In this document: positions 9,019 through 17,366 of the stretch, piece after piece
Layout: every line of letters begins with the position of its first letter
How positions within the stretch are numbered: position 1 is the first letter of the stretch
Source: Natronococcus sp. CG52
GTDB lineage: Archaea > Halobacteriota > Halobacteria > Halobacteriales > Natrialbaceae
Reading direction: 5' to 3'
NCBI RefSeq assembly: GCF_023913515.1
Contig: NZ_CP099392.1
Span: 328,953-392,952, forward strand
DNA: 64,000 nucleotides
Notes under the pieces: model-generated
The model's input: only the letters and a program-made list of their open reading frames with translations
What the model was told of the DNA's origin: nothing
Database searches by the model: none
Translations under genes and position numbers: made by a program

Positions 9019-10311
9019 GTGGATCTGCTAACAGACCCCACGAAACGGCGCTGGCTCGCGTGGGGGGCGCTGGCTCTCGTCTTCCTGCTCGTCAACGTCC
9101 ACCGACTGTCGACGGCCGTGCTATCGGAGCAGTTGACCGGCGATTTCGGTATCACGGCCGCCCAGTTGGGGACGCTCCACGCCTCGTTTTTCGTCATCTA
9201 CGCCATCGTCCAGATTCCGACCGGGGCGTTAGCGGATCGATACGGGCCGCGATACGTTGGCGCGGCCGGCGCGTTCACCCTCAGTCTCGGTGCGATCGCG
9301 TTCACGGCGAGTGGTGGCTACGTCGCGGCCTTTCTCTCGCGAGCGCTTATCGGTCTCGGGAGCGGCGTCATCTTCATCTCCGTTCTGCGATTCTGTGCGA
9401 ACTGGTATCGAATCGACGAGTTTGCGACGATGACGGGGTTGACCGGCGGCGTCGCCGGCCTCGGGGCCATCTTCGCGACGACGCCGCTGGCGATCGCTAT
9501 CGGCTGGTTCGGGTGGCGCCAGACGGTGTTCGGGCTCGCCCTGCTCGGCTTCGTCGCAGGTGGCGCGGTCCTCGCGCTTACCCGGAGTTCGCCCGCAGAC
9601 GCCGGCCTCGAGCCGATCGATAACGTGCCCGAACAGCCGTCGGTGACGCTCGCCGAGACGACCGACTACTTGCGAGACCTGCTCGCCGACGCCGACCAGT
9701 GGCTGCTGTCGCTCATCTTCTTCTCCTCGATGGGGACCATCCTGACGATCATCGGTCTCTGGGGTGTGCCGTATCTCGTCATCGTCTACGAACTCGACGT
9801 TACGACGGCGTCGTACTACACGCTGCTCGGGTCGGTTGGGATGCTTATCGGCGCCCCGATGGTCGGCTGGGTATCGGACAGAATCGGGCGGCGATTCCTC
9901 CCGATGGCCGTCGGTCTCGGCGCGTTCATGCTCTCGCTCGCTACGGTACCTATCTTCGGCAACCCTCCCCTGGTCGTCATCGCCGCCACGTACTTCTTCA
10001 TCGGTTTCTCCCTCGGGTTCGTGATGCTCTCGCTGTCGATCGTCAAGGAAAAGTATCCGCCCGAAGCGAGCGGCGTCGCCACCGCCACCGTCAACGGGGC
10101 GGGCTTTTTCGGGGCGACCGTCCTCCCGCCGCTGATGGGCATCGCACTCGACCGATATCGGACCGGCGACGTCGTCGCGGGGACCGTCGTCTACACCGAG
10201 TTCGGGTACCGCGTCGCCTTCGCTATTACGACCGCCGCCGTCGCGGTGGCGTTTCTCAGTTCGCTCTGGCTGTACCTCCGAGAGCAGCGCTGTTGTACAG
10301 GTGTCAGCTGA
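9019..10311 (+). CDS. MFS transporter, anion/sugar-acid type
   Basis: 430 residues from a GTG start. The loop 2-3 signature GALADRYGPRYVG (about residues 70-83) and a second copy GWVSDRIGRRF (about 285-295) are typical MFS A-like motifs. The N-terminal sequence LVNVHRLSTAVLSEQLTGDFGITAAQLGTL in outline matches the phthalate/hexuronate or nitrate-like permease branch. Twelve membrane segments, complete length. Substrate unknown. It converges on the ABC-2 permease gene, with about 60 bases between. Confidence 0.85.
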   Translation: MDLLTDPTKRRWLAWGALALVFLLVNVHRLSTAVLSEQLTGDFGITAAQLGTLHASFFVIYAIVQIPTGALADRYGPRYVGAAGAFTLSLGAIAFTASGGYVAAFLSRALIGLGSGVIFISVLRFCANWYRIDEFATMTGLTGGVAGLGAIFATTPLAIAIGWFGWRQTVFGLALLGFVAGGAVLALTRSSPADAGLEPIDNVPEQPSVTLAETTDYLRDLLADADQWLLSLIFFSSMGTILTIIGLWGVPYLVIVYELDVTTASYYTLLGSVGMLIGAPMVGWVSDRIGRRFLPMAVGLGAFMLSLATVPIFGNPPLVVIAATYFFIGFSLGFVMLSLSIVKEKYPPEASGVATATVNGAGFFGATVLPPLMGIALDRYRTGDVVAGTVVYTEFGYRVAFAITTAAVAVAFLSSLWLYLREQRCCTGVS

Positions 10312-10374
10312 TACCTGGCAGTCTGATGTCTTGCCCGGGTGCCGCCCTGTCCGGGCGGTATCGTCGCTATATCC

Positions 10375-11160
10375 TTATATGTCTCGTCGCCGGAACAGGA
10401 ACCGGCTGACGATCGAGAGAACGAGGAACGCGGCGAGGAGGATACCGGTGTCGGCTAGCCGGTACGTTCCGTCGATCAGAATCGGCGTCGGATCGTAGTA
10501 GTGAGTCGGACTGACGTACTGAATCCACTCGAAATCGCCCGCCCCTGCGACCAGCGACTCGACGAGGAAGAGAACGAACACGAGTGCGACGGCGATGCGC
10601 TGTGCGACGTCCGCTCGATCGACGAGCACCGAAAGGACCAGACCGATCCCCGTGCAGACGAGGAGATACGGGATCGACAGCAGGTGCACCAGCGCGAGAT
10701 GCGCCGGATCGATCGACTCGCCGATCGCGAGCACCAGGACGTAGACGACGGCACCGACGACGACGTTGAGTGCGGCGAGCGGGACCAGCAACGAGGTGAA
10801 TTTCTCCGTAAGCAGGTTCGATCGAGAGAGTGGAAACGAGAGCAGCAGGTCCATTCGGTCGTGTTCGATGTCGCTCGCGATCGCTCCCCCAGCGGCGTAC
10901 GCGAAGTACAGTCCCAACCCGAGCAGCCACACGAAACTGTAGAACTGAGCGCCGAGGAATCCCTCGATAGTCGTCATCGCCTCGATCCCGAACGCCTCCA
11001 TCATGGCGGGCGGCATCGACTCGAGCATCTCGTCCAGATCGACGCCCTCGAGTTGCGTGAAGTACCAGACTACGAACGCCGCGTACGCTCCGATACCGGC
11101 GGTCAGGACCGCCGTTCCCCGAATCCGACGGCTCGCCTCGTAGCGGGCGGTCTCAAACAT
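10375..11160 (-). CDS. ABC-2 type transporter permease
   Basis: 261 residues with six hydrophobic segments and a short cytoplasmic N-terminus (RYEASRRIRGTAVLTAGIGAY). The loop DIEHDRMDLLLSFPLSRSNLL, after the second membrane pair, is the conserved coupling region of ABC-2 permeases of the NatB/CcmB-like group. It starts 8 bases inside the end of the ATPase gene, so the two are translationally coupled and make one exporter. Substrate unknown. A divergent TetR gene next door suggests drug- or metabolite-inducible efflux (inference). Confidence 0.85.
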   Translation of the reverse strand: MFETARYEASRRIRGTAVLTAGIGAYAAFVVWYFTQLEGVDLDEMLESMPPAMMEAFGIEAMTTIEGFLGAQFYSFVWLLGLGLYFAYAAGGAIASDIEHDRMDLLLSFPLSRSNLLTEKFTSLLVPLAALNVVVGAVVYVLVLAIGESIDPAHLALVHLLSIPYLLVCTGIGLVLSVLVDRADVAQRIAVALVFVLFLVESLVAGAGDFEWIQYVSPTHYYDPTPILIDGTYRLADTGILLAAFLVLSIVSRFLFRRRDI

Positions 11161-12070
11161 CAGATTTTACCTCCTGACCGGGTTGCTCCGCACCGTTCGT
11201 TCCGTAGTAGTGCATGAACACGTCTTCGAGCGGGGGTTCGCTGATCTCGACCTCGAGAACGTCGTAGGTCGCGAGTTTGCGGAGCAGCGTGTTGTAGCCT
11301 CCTGTGTAGGTGAACCGGACTTCGTCGCCGATCGTCGCAACGTCGAAGACGCCGTCGAGGCTGGTGAGTTCCGAACGTACCTCGCTGGGAGTTCGAAGCT
11401 GGACGCGCTTGCCGCCCTGATCGAGGAGCGTCTCGACGTCCTCGAGTCCGACGAGCCGTCCGGCCCGGAGGATCCCGACGCGGTCGCAGACGCGGCGCAC
11501 CTCGCTCAGCACGTGCGAGGAGAAGAAGATCGTCGTTCCCCGCTCGCGCTCGCTCCTGACGAACTCGTTGAACTCCTCCTGTTTGAGCGGGTCCAGTCCC
11601 GACGTCGGTTCGTCCATGATGACGAGATCGGGATCGTGCATGAACGCCTGGACGATCCCGAGCATCCGCTCGTTCCCGGTCGAGTACTCCCGAATCGGCC
11701 GGTCGACGGGCGGCGTGAACACCTCGAGGAGCTCCTCGCGCCTGTGATCGCCTTTGACGGACGCGTGATAGTCGAGGACTCGCTCGCCGGTCACGTCTTC
11801 GTCGAACCCGAGGTGCGCCGGCAGGTAGCCGATCCGCCGCTTCGCTTCGATGAGCGCATCCTCGTCGCGGACGTCCGCCCCGAGCACCGTCGCCGTTCCG
11901 GACGTCGGCGCGAGTAACCCGAGGAGAGCGCGAATCGTCGTCGTCTTCCCGGCTCCGTTCGGACCGAGGAAGCCGAACACTTCGCCCTCCTCGACGGCGA
12001 ACGATAGGGAGTCGACGCCGAGGACGCTCCCGTAGTCTTTCGTCAGCTCGGTCACTTCAATAACGGCCAT
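11153..12070 (-). CDS. ABC transporter ATP-binding protein
   Basis: 305 residues from the ATG at 12070; an upstream ATG at 12088 would add six residues. Walker A GPNGAGKT lies at about 37-44, Walker B LVIMDEP at 149-155, followed by the D-loop SGLD. The signature motif is atypical: STGNERM at about 130-136 in place of LSGGQ, which is seen in a subset of ABC-2 exporters. The C-terminal 90 residues form the extra domain common to NatA/CcmA-like ATPases. It pairs with the permease that overlaps its 3' end. Confidence 0.88.
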   Translation of the reverse strand: MAVIEVTELTKDYGSVLGVDSLSFAVEEGEVFGFLGPNGAGKTTTIRALLGLLAPTSGTATVLGADVRDEDALIEAKRRIGYLPAHLGFDEDVTGERVLDYHASVKGDHRREELLEVFTPPVDRPIREYSTGNERMLGIVQAFMHDPDLVIMDEPTSGLDPLKQEEFNEFVRSERERGTTIFFSSHVLSEVRRVCDRVGILRAGRLVGLEDVETLLDQGGKRVQLRTPSEVRSELTSLDGVFDVATIGDEVRFTYTGGYNTLLRKLATYDVLEVEISEPPLEDVFMHYYGTNGAEQPGQEVKSDV

Positions 12071-12104
12071 ACCTATCCTTGACTCCATGAATAGATATCT
12101 TTTG

Positions 12105-12131
12105 TGGTCATGGGGTTGTGAATGGTGACCA
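12105..12131. promoter_or_regulatory. Inverted repeat between ABC exporter and tetR
   Basis: TGGTCA at 12105-12110 and TGACCA at 12126-12131 are exact inverted copies with 15 bases between, so centres are 21 bases (two helix turns) apart. The site lies between the divergent starts at 12070 and 12166, just upstream of the tetR TATA box. It is a plausible TetR operator controlling both directions. Confidence 0.45.
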
Positions 12132-12133
12132 AC

Positions 12134-12142
12134 TTATTTATA
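12134..12142 (+). promoter_or_regulatory. TATA box of tetR
   Basis: TTATTTATA centred about 27 bases before the ATG at 12166, indicating a leaderless message and fixing the start there rather than at 12118. Confidence 0.6.
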
Positions 12143-12165
12143 GAGTTTCGGAAGCAAGGAGACCC

Positions 12166-12789
12166 ATGCACGGCTTTAGCGACGAAGAACGGGACCAGAT
12201 CCGGGAGAAACTCGTCGAGGTCGGTCGCGAGAAACTCCTGGCGTTCGGGCCGAAGAAGACGAACGTCGCGGACATCACGGAACCGGTCGGGATCGCCAAG
12301 AGCACGTTCTACCTCTTTTTCGACTCGAAGGGCGATCTGTACCTCGAGATCATGCGCCGCGAGACCGACGAGTTTACCAACAGCCTGGAGAGCGAACTCG
12401 ACGGAATCGAGGATCCACACGAAGGAATCGAGCGACTCTGTCGTTGCTATCGCACGTTCGCCGAACGGAATCCGCTCATTCAGCAACTGATGGCGGACGA
12501 CCGTTACGCCATGACTTTTCGCGACAACGTCCCGGCGGAGCGGTTAGAAGAGATCCAGCAGGAAGGGATGGCCGAGATTGTACCGTATATCGAGGCGCTG
12601 CAGGACCAGAGCGACGGGTTGCTCGCGGAACACGATCCCGCGACGATCCTCGGATTACTCAGTGCGATCGGGCTCCTGGTGTTCTACAGAGACGAGTACG
12701 AGGAGTACGCCGATAACTACTACGAACAGGTCCAGGAACTGCTCATCGCGACGCTCGCCAGAGGGTTGACAGCCGAACGGCAGAACTGA
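12166..12789 (+). CDS. TetR/AcrR family regulator
   Basis: 207 residues. The N-terminal helix-turn-helix at about residues 12-58 is clear: REKLVEVGREKLLAFGPKKT, then DITEPVGIAKSTFYLFFDSKGDLY with the conserved KSTFYxxFxSK recognition helix. The remaining 150 residues are a helical ligand/dimer domain without family-specific motif. It is divergent from the ABC-2 exporter and probably represses it in the absence of an effector. An inverted repeat in the shared upstream region is the likely operator. A 48-base N-terminal extension from ATG 12118 is rejected because the TATA box would lie inside it. Confidence 0.85.
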   Translation: MHGFSDEERDQIREKLVEVGREKLLAFGPKKTNVADITEPVGIAKSTFYLFFDSKGDLYLEIMRRETDEFTNSLESELDGIEDPHEGIERLCRCYRTFAERNPLIQQLMADDRYAMTFRDNVPAERLEEIQQEGMAEIVPYIEALQDQSDGLLAEHDPATILGLLSAIGLLVFYRDEYEEYADNYYEQVQELLIATLARGLTAERQN

Positions 12790-13008
12790 TGCAGTCGACC
12801 CGTCCGTCGGCGCAACCTCGTTCTCCGACGGGACGACAGTCGGTTACTGGCGTTCCGCGTCGACCGCTCCCGATCCGATCGACGAACGAATACCGGCACC
12901 ACTCGACACCGCTGAAGCTGTGGTCGTCGCACACGACGGTGACACGGGCGCGACGAGACCGGGTCACGAACGTCCGCACGGACTATCTATATCCGGTCGT
13001 TCACCTCA

Positions 13009-13061
13009 TTCAACTAAAAGGTTAAATAAGAGCGCGGCGTCTATTCAACCGGATGGTTGAA
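13009..13061 (+). promoter_or_regulatory. Two tandem inverted-repeat operators around arsR promoter
   Basis: Site 2 (13044-13061) is a perfect TTCAACC-GGAT-GGTTGAA and overlaps the start codon at 13053. Site 1 (13009-13026) is the near copy TTCAACT-AAAA-GGTTAAA and overlaps the TATA box GGTTAAATAAG. Spacing between the copies is 35 bases. This is the layout of an autorepressed ArsR-type promoter. Confidence 0.6.
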
Positions 13062-13391
13062 CGAGAGGCGAACGATCCGGACCTCGACGCGATCTTCGGA
13101 GCGCTGGCCAACCCGACCCGACGGGCGCTCATCGAGCAGTTGGCCGGCAATTCAGAGAGCGTCGGCGATCTGGCAGAGCCCCACGACATGTCCCTGGCGG
13201 CGGTGTCGAAGCACCTGCAAGTGCTGGAAGACGCGGGCCTCATCGAGGTCGAGAAGGACGGCCGTGTACGCCGTTGCCGCTTGGACGCCGCACCGCTGAG
13301 CGACGCCTTCGGCTGGCTGACTCGGTACCGGATCTTCTGGGAGGATCGGCTCGACGCGCTCGAAGACCATCTAGAGGAAGATGACCAATGA
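13053..13391 (+). CDS. ArsR-family winged-helix repressor
   Basis: 112 residues. The fold is the ArsR winged helix: ALANPTRRALIEQLAG at 16-31, then EPHDMSLAAVSKHLQVLEDAGLIEVEKDG with the SxVSKHLxxLxxAGL recognition helix at about 46-66, and a wing RVRRCRLDA. The metal-site cysteines of classical arsenic or cadmium sensors are absent. This matches the SdpR-like/AHSA1-associated branch, which commonly precedes SRPBCC genes in bacteria and haloarchaea. The stop overlaps the start of the next gene by four bases. Its own start codon lies inside an inverted repeat, implying autorepression. Confidence 0.88.
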   Translation: MVEREANDPDLDAIFGALANPTRRALIEQLAGNSESVGDLAEPHDMSLAAVSKHLQVLEDAGLIEVEKDGRVRRCRLDAAPLSDAFGWLTRYRIFWEDRLDALEDHLEEDDQ

Positions 13392-13897
13392 CAGATCACG
13401 AGGCGGCCGACGAGACCGAATTCGAACCGAGCGAGTATAACCTGATCATCGAACGAACGTTCGACGCGCCGCGCGAGCGCGTCTGGGAAGCGTGGACGAA
13501 TCCCGAGCAGGTCGAGCAGTGGTGGGGACCGGAGGGTTTCACGGTACCCCGCTGTGAGATGGACGTGCGGCCGGGCGGATCCTTTCACATCGACATGGAA
13601 GCCCCCGACGGGACCATCTACCCCGACGAAGGGGAATTTCACGAGGTCGACGAACCCGAACGACTCGTCGCCACGAGCCGCGCATTCGAGGACGAGGATG
13701 GCGACTTCCAGCTCGAGGTGCGCCAGACCGTGACGTTCGCCGACCGCGACGGCAGAACGGAACTCACGCTGGAAGCGGAGGTCATCACGGGGACCCCCGA
13801 GGTGGCCGATGCACTCGAGGGAATGGAACTGGGCTGGAGTCAGAGCCTCGACAAGCTCGACGCGTACGTCGCTCAGTCAGCAGGTGATGCGGAGTGA
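13388..13897 (+). CDS. SRPBCC (AHSA1-like) protein 1
   Basis: 169 residues. The ERTFDAPRERVWEAWTNPEQ opening at about 22-41, then VEQWWGPEGF and PGGSFHIDM, are the hallmark of the AHSA1/activator-of-Hsp90-homology-1 branch of the START-like fold. A final helix ELGWSQSLDKLDAYV closes the hydrophobic pocket. These proteins bind small hydrophobic ligands; few have a known reaction. Overlap by four bases with both neighbours marks a tight four-gene operon with arsR, a second SRPBCC gene and a GFA-like gene. Confidence 0.85.
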   Translation: MTDHEAADETEFEPSEYNLIIERTFDAPRERVWEAWTNPEQVEQWWGPEGFTVPRCEMDVRPGGSFHIDMEAPDGTIYPDEGEFHEVDEPERLVATSRAFEDEDGDFQLEVRQTVTFADRDGRTELTLEAEVITGTPEVADALEGMELGWSQSLDKLDAYVAQSAGDAE

Positions 13898-14376
13898 CGG
13901 ACGACGCCGGAACTGGTGATCGGCGGCAGCTCGAAACGGACGAGGCGAGCCTAACCATCCGCCGGACCTTCGACGCGCCGCGCGAGCGCGTCTTCCGAGC
14001 TTTCACCGACCCCGAAGAACTCGAGCAGTGGTTCGCACCGGGAGAGGTGACGACACAGGTCCATATCCTCGAACCCGAGCCCGACGGTGCCCTCTCACTC
14101 AGCTTCGTGGACGAGGAGCACCCGACCGATATCGAGGGAACGTTCCTGAAGGTGCTCGAGCACGAGCGGATCGTCCATACCTGGCAGTACCCGGGTGAAG
14201 AAGAGAGCCGCGTGACCTACGAGTTCCGGGACGTCGACGACGGAACGGAAGTCGTGCTCACCCACGAAGACATCGGTCCGTACCAGGATCGTTCGGCGCG
14301 CGAGAACGCCGACGGCTACGCCGAGGGGTGGACCAGCGCGCTCGAGAAGCTAGAAGGGGTTGCGAGCCGCGAATGA
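13894..14376 (+). CDS. SRPBCC (AHSA1-like) protein 2
   Basis: 160 residues from a GTG that overlaps the preceding stop. It is a diverged paralogue of the gene before it: RRTFDAPRERVFRAFTDPEE at about 24-43, LEQWFAPGEV, and the closing helix GWTSALEKLEGVA. The middle strands differ (EHPTDIEGTFLKVLEHERIV), so the ligand may differ. The tandem duplication under one ArsR regulator suggests the two act on related compounds or as a pair. The stop overlaps the ATG of the GFA-like gene. Confidence 0.83.
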   Translation: MTDDAGTGDRRQLETDEASLTIRRTFDAPRERVFRAFTDPEELEQWFAPGEVTTQVHILEPEPDGALSLSFVDEEHPTDIEGTFLKVLEHERIVHTWQYPGEEESRVTYEFRDVDDGTEVVLTHEDIGPYQDRSARENADGYAEGWTSALEKLEGVASRE

Positions 14377-14774
14377 AGGAAACGTACGCCGGAAGCTGTC
14401 ACTGCGGCGCGGTTCGCTTCGAGTCGGAGCTCAATCTGCTCGAGGGGACCACCAGGTGTAACTGCTCGATCTGCGCAAAGACGCGGTACTGGGCCGCCGT
14501 CGCTACCCCCGATGCGTTCCGACTGCTGCAGGGCGCGGACGCGTTGACGGACTATCAGCTCGGAGGCGATACGATTCACCACCGCTTCTGCAGTCGCTGC
14601 AGTGTCAAGCCGTTCGGTCGAGGGACCGCGGCCGAACTCGGTGGCGACTTCTACGCCGTCAACGTCGCCTGCCTGGACGACGCTACGGACGAAGAGCTGG
14701 CAGAAGCGCCGGTCACCTACGTCGACGGAAGACACGACCGGGAGTCGTCGCCCGCCGAGACTCGACACCTCTGA
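14373..14774 (+). CDS. GFA/CENP-V domain protein
   Basis: 133 residues from the ATG at 14373, which overlaps the previous stop. Zinc ligands are obvious: SCHCGAVRF at 8-16, then CNCSICAKTRYW at 29-40, and FCSRCSVKPFGRG near residue 75. This is the glutathione-dependent-formaldehyde-activating-enzyme-like fold. Haloarchaea lack glutathione as main thiol, so a formaldehyde/glutathione role is unlikely; the family is better described as a zinc-bound carbon-sulfur-lyase-like fold. As last gene of the ArsR operon it may act on a reactive small electrophile (inference). Confidence 0.85.
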   Translation: MKETYAGSCHCGAVRFESELNLLEGTTRCNCSICAKTRYWAAVATPDAFRLLQGADALTDYQLGGDTIHHRFCSRCSVKPFGRGTAAELGGDFYAVNVACLDDATDEELAEAPVTYVDGRHDRESSPAETRHL

Positions 14775-14998
14775 AGCGTGTGATCCTCACCGATGCGCGG
14801 ACCGTCCACCTGGAGAACGAAAGCCACGGTATCGACATCAAAGTAGCGTCTCGAGCGCATCGAGGTCGTCGTCGAGCCCATCGACGAAACCGGACTTCGA
14901 GACGAGCGCGAATCGCTCGTCCCTCGTCTCCGGCCCCACCGAGCGTTTTCGACTTTCGTTCGAAGCGCATCGACGAACCCGCGTCCGGCCGAATCGGC

Positions 14999-15625
14999 CT
15001 ACATCGGATCACGCATGGACTCCGTAATGATCGTCCCCTCGGCCCGGTGAAGGATTCCGCTCGCCGTCGCCTTGTTCACGTCGAATTCGTCCGCGATATC
15101 CGTGAGCGAGCACCGACGCGGGGAATCGTAGTACCCTCTCTCGATCGCCGCCGCGACGAACTGGCGCTGCCGATCCGTGAGTAACTCGTGCGGATCGTGC
15201 GACTGCGTAATAGATACCAGCTCGTACGCGACGTCCGCCGCCTCGAGTTCGGTCGTGTATCGAGTCAGCTGATCGTGCGTGACCGTCGCCTCGGTGACCA
15301 CCCACCCGTCTCGGATGCGCATCGGAAACGGCGGCGGATTTCCGGATTCGCGTCCCGCGCGACCGGGTGCAGGCTCCGACCGCTGGCGGAACTGGACCAC
15401 GAGCCGCTGTTCGCCGGCGTGTATCTCCTCGTAGGATCGCACGTCCGGATCGGTCTCGAAGTATCGACGAGCGACGTCGTGATCCAGCCCGGTTATCTCG
15501 ACGAGCGTCACGTGGCCGTCTGTAGTCTCACAGGAGGTCAGCAGCGCGAATTCGGCATCCGGATACTCGGTCGAGAGCGTCGCGAGACCGCCGAACGCTT
15601 CTACCTTCATTCGAACGGTGGGCAT
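14999..15625 (-). CDS. HTH-10 (bacterio-opsin-activator-like) regulator A
   Basis: 208 residues. The N-terminal half (MPTVRMKVEAFGG, then beta-rich sequence) is the sensor region. The C-terminal HTH-10 domain at about 148-200 has LLTDRQRQFVAAAIERGYYD, SPRRCSLTDIADEFDVNKAT and ASGILHRAEGTIITE. This family includes Bat, and most members are orphan regulators. It is divergent from a small membrane protein/FAD monooxygenase pair. A perfect inverted repeat, one arm about 36-48 bases from each start, lies in the shared upstream region and is the likely binding site. Confidence 0.88.
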   Translation of the reverse strand: MPTVRMKVEAFGGLATLSTEYPDAEFALLTSCETTDGHVTLVEITGLDHDVARRYFETDPDVRSYEEIHAGEQRLVVQFRQRSEPAPGRAGRESGNPPPFPMRIRDGWVVTEATVTHDQLTRYTTELEAADVAYELVSITQSHDPHELLTDRQRQFVAAAIERGYYDSPRRCSLTDIADEFDVNKATASGILHRAEGTIITESMRDPM

Positions 15626-15660
15626 ACGCTCTGTACGACGAGCCAGCGGTTCAACATAGA

Positions 15661-15776
15661 CGCAAACATGTTGCCATCGACCGTTCGAACGATCTCACTG
15701 CCAGTCGATCGTGAACTCGAGAAGGCGATCAAGCCGGTAGCAAGGCGCGTCGTTCGAGGAGGACAACATGTTTGCG
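15661..15776. promoter_or_regulatory. Paired 13-base inverted sites between HTH-10 A and monooxygenase operon
   Basis: CGCAAACATGTTG at 15661-15673 and its exact inverse CAACATGTTTGCG at 15764-15776. One arm lies 36-48 bases before the regulator start (15625), the other 45-57 bases before the opposite start (15821). Each arm contains the palindrome AACATGTT. This is where an upstream activator sequence would sit for both promoters. Confidence 0.6.
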
Positions 15777-15820
15777 AAAATCGAGAAGTCGGGCGGCGGT
15801 CTCCTAGCTGACGAGAGACG

Positions 15821-16078
15821 ATGACTACCGAACACACGGACGAAACGAACTCGACTCGCGTCAGCGTAGGCGACACGGTGAACTGGACCCGGCTCGAGGG
15901 GGTCGTCGCAGTTGGGGCACTCCTCACCTCGTTTATCTGGTTCCTCGGAATGCCGACCGGAATGGCGATCGGTATCGGGTTTGGCACGGTACTGTTGCTC
16001 GACTTCCTTCGCAGCATGCTCTTCGACGAGGCACGTACCGACCGCGCCGATCTCACCGCCCGAGAGGGACACCAGTGA
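15821..16078 (+). CDS. Small two-helix membrane protein
   Basis: 85 residues with two hydrophobic helices, about 29-46 (VVAVGALLTSFIWFLGMP) and 48-66 (MAIGIGFGTVLLLDFLRS), and charged ends. No family is recognised. It is directly coupled to the FAD monooxygenase: the GTG at 16075 overlaps its TGA. It may anchor or partner that enzyme at the membrane (inference). Divergent from the HTH-10 regulator with a shared inverted-repeat region. Confidence 0.7.
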   Translation: MTTEHTDETNSTRVSVGDTVNWTRLEGVVAVGALLTSFIWFLGMPTGMAIGIGFGTVLLLDFLRSMLFDEARTDRADLTAREGHQ

Positions 16079-17295
16079 CCTCGAGCGAACGAACGTCCCG
16101 CAGCGTACTCGTAATCGGCTGTGGGATCGCCGGACCGGTTCTCGCCGCGTTCTTGCAGCGCGCGGGAATGGACCCGATAGTGTACGAAGCCGCAGCCGAG
16201 CCGAGAGACGACGAAGGTGCATTTCTGCAACTGGCGCCGATGGGTGTCAACGTGCTCAAGACGCTCGGGATTACGGACGACGAGATCGAAGCCGCCGGCG
16301 GATTCCCCGACTCGGGCATCGTCTTCTACAACAGCGAGGGCGAGACCATCGCTGAATTAGATGGGACGAACGAAACGGAAGCCTACGGTGCGCGGAGTTA
16401 CGTTATCAAACGCGGCCGTTTGGCCAAACTGCTTCGCGAAGCGGCGATCGAGCGCGGAATCACCGTTCGCTTCGATGCGAAACTCGAGGATATCGAGATC
16501 GTCGACGACGACACCGTCGAAGCTGCGTTCGAGGACGGACCCGTGACTCGAGGTGACCTCCTCGTCGGATGTGATGGCGTGCGCTCGAAAACGCGGCGAC
16601 TCGTCATGCCCGACGCACCTGCACCCGAGTACACCAAAATGGTCGACTGCGGCGGCTTCACCACCCGGCCGTCGTCCGTTCCGTCTTCCAGCGCGATGCA
16701 CATGACCTACGGGAAGCAAGCCTTCTTCGGCTACCTCGCTAAACCGGACGACGAGGTCTACTGGTTCGACAACCTCCCGTGGCCCGGGGAACCGGCGCGA
16801 GGGGAGCACGGTTCGATGTCGAACGACGAGTGGAAACGGCACCTGCTGGACGCACACGAGGACGATTCGTCGTTCATCTCCGAGATTATTCGATCGACCG
16901 ACGGAACGATCGGCAAGTGGCCGCTGTACGATTTGCCCACGTTAGACACCTGGCACGAGGGACCGGTCTGTCTGATCGGTGATGCCGCACACGCCACGCC
17001 GCCGCACAACGGTCACGGTGCGTCGATGGCGCTCGAGGACGCGATCGTATTGGCCAAGTGCCTTCGAGATATCCCCGACCTCGAGCGCGCATTCGAGCAG
17101 TTCGAGGAGCTAAGAACGGAGCGTGTCGAAAAGGTATCTACGCAGGCGAGACGTATCGGGAAGCAAAAGACGATGACCAGTCCCGTCAAACGCTGGGTCC
17201 GGGACCGGATGCTGCCGGTCTTTCTGAGGTTCGGAACGGACTCGATGGACTGGCTGTTCGGGTATCGCGTCGAGTGGGATCGACAACTCACCTGA
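16075..17295 (+). CDS. FAD-dependent monooxygenase (aromatic hydroxylase fold)
   Basis: 406 residues. The dinucleotide fold VLVIGCGIAGPVLAAFLQRAG lies at about 10-30, with a second FAD contact GDLLVGCDGVRSKTRRL (the DG motif) near 158-174. The GDAAHATPPHNGHGASMALEDA motif at about 303-324 binds the flavin ribityl chain. All three mark the PHBH/salicylate-hydroxylase-like class A flavoprotein monooxygenases, which use NAD(P)H and oxygen. The substrate, probably aromatic or polyketide-like, cannot be read. It is transcribed with a small membrane protein and is probably controlled by the divergent HTH-10 regulator. Confidence 0.85.
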   Translation: MTSSERTSRSVLVIGCGIAGPVLAAFLQRAGMDPIVYEAAAEPRDDEGAFLQLAPMGVNVLKTLGITDDEIEAAGGFPDSGIVFYNSEGETIAELDGTNETEAYGARSYVIKRGRLAKLLREAAIERGITVRFDAKLEDIEIVDDDTVEAAFEDGPVTRGDLLVGCDGVRSKTRRLVMPDAPAPEYTKMVDCGGFTTRPSSVPSSSAMHMTYGKQAFFGYLAKPDDEVYWFDNLPWPGEPARGEHGSMSNDEWKRHLLDAHEDDSSFISEIIRSTDGTIGKWPLYDLPTLDTWHEGPVCLIGDAAHATPPHNGHGASMALEDAIVLAKCLRDIPDLERAFEQFEELRTERVEKVSTQARRIGKQKTMTSPVKRWVRDRMLPVFLRFGTDSMDWLFGYRVEWDRQLT

Positions 17296-17366
17296 GTGGC
17301 AGTCCCGAACTGAGCGCGATCCCGGCTACCGATCTCTGACGGAGCCTCCACGCTCGAAACCAGCGT

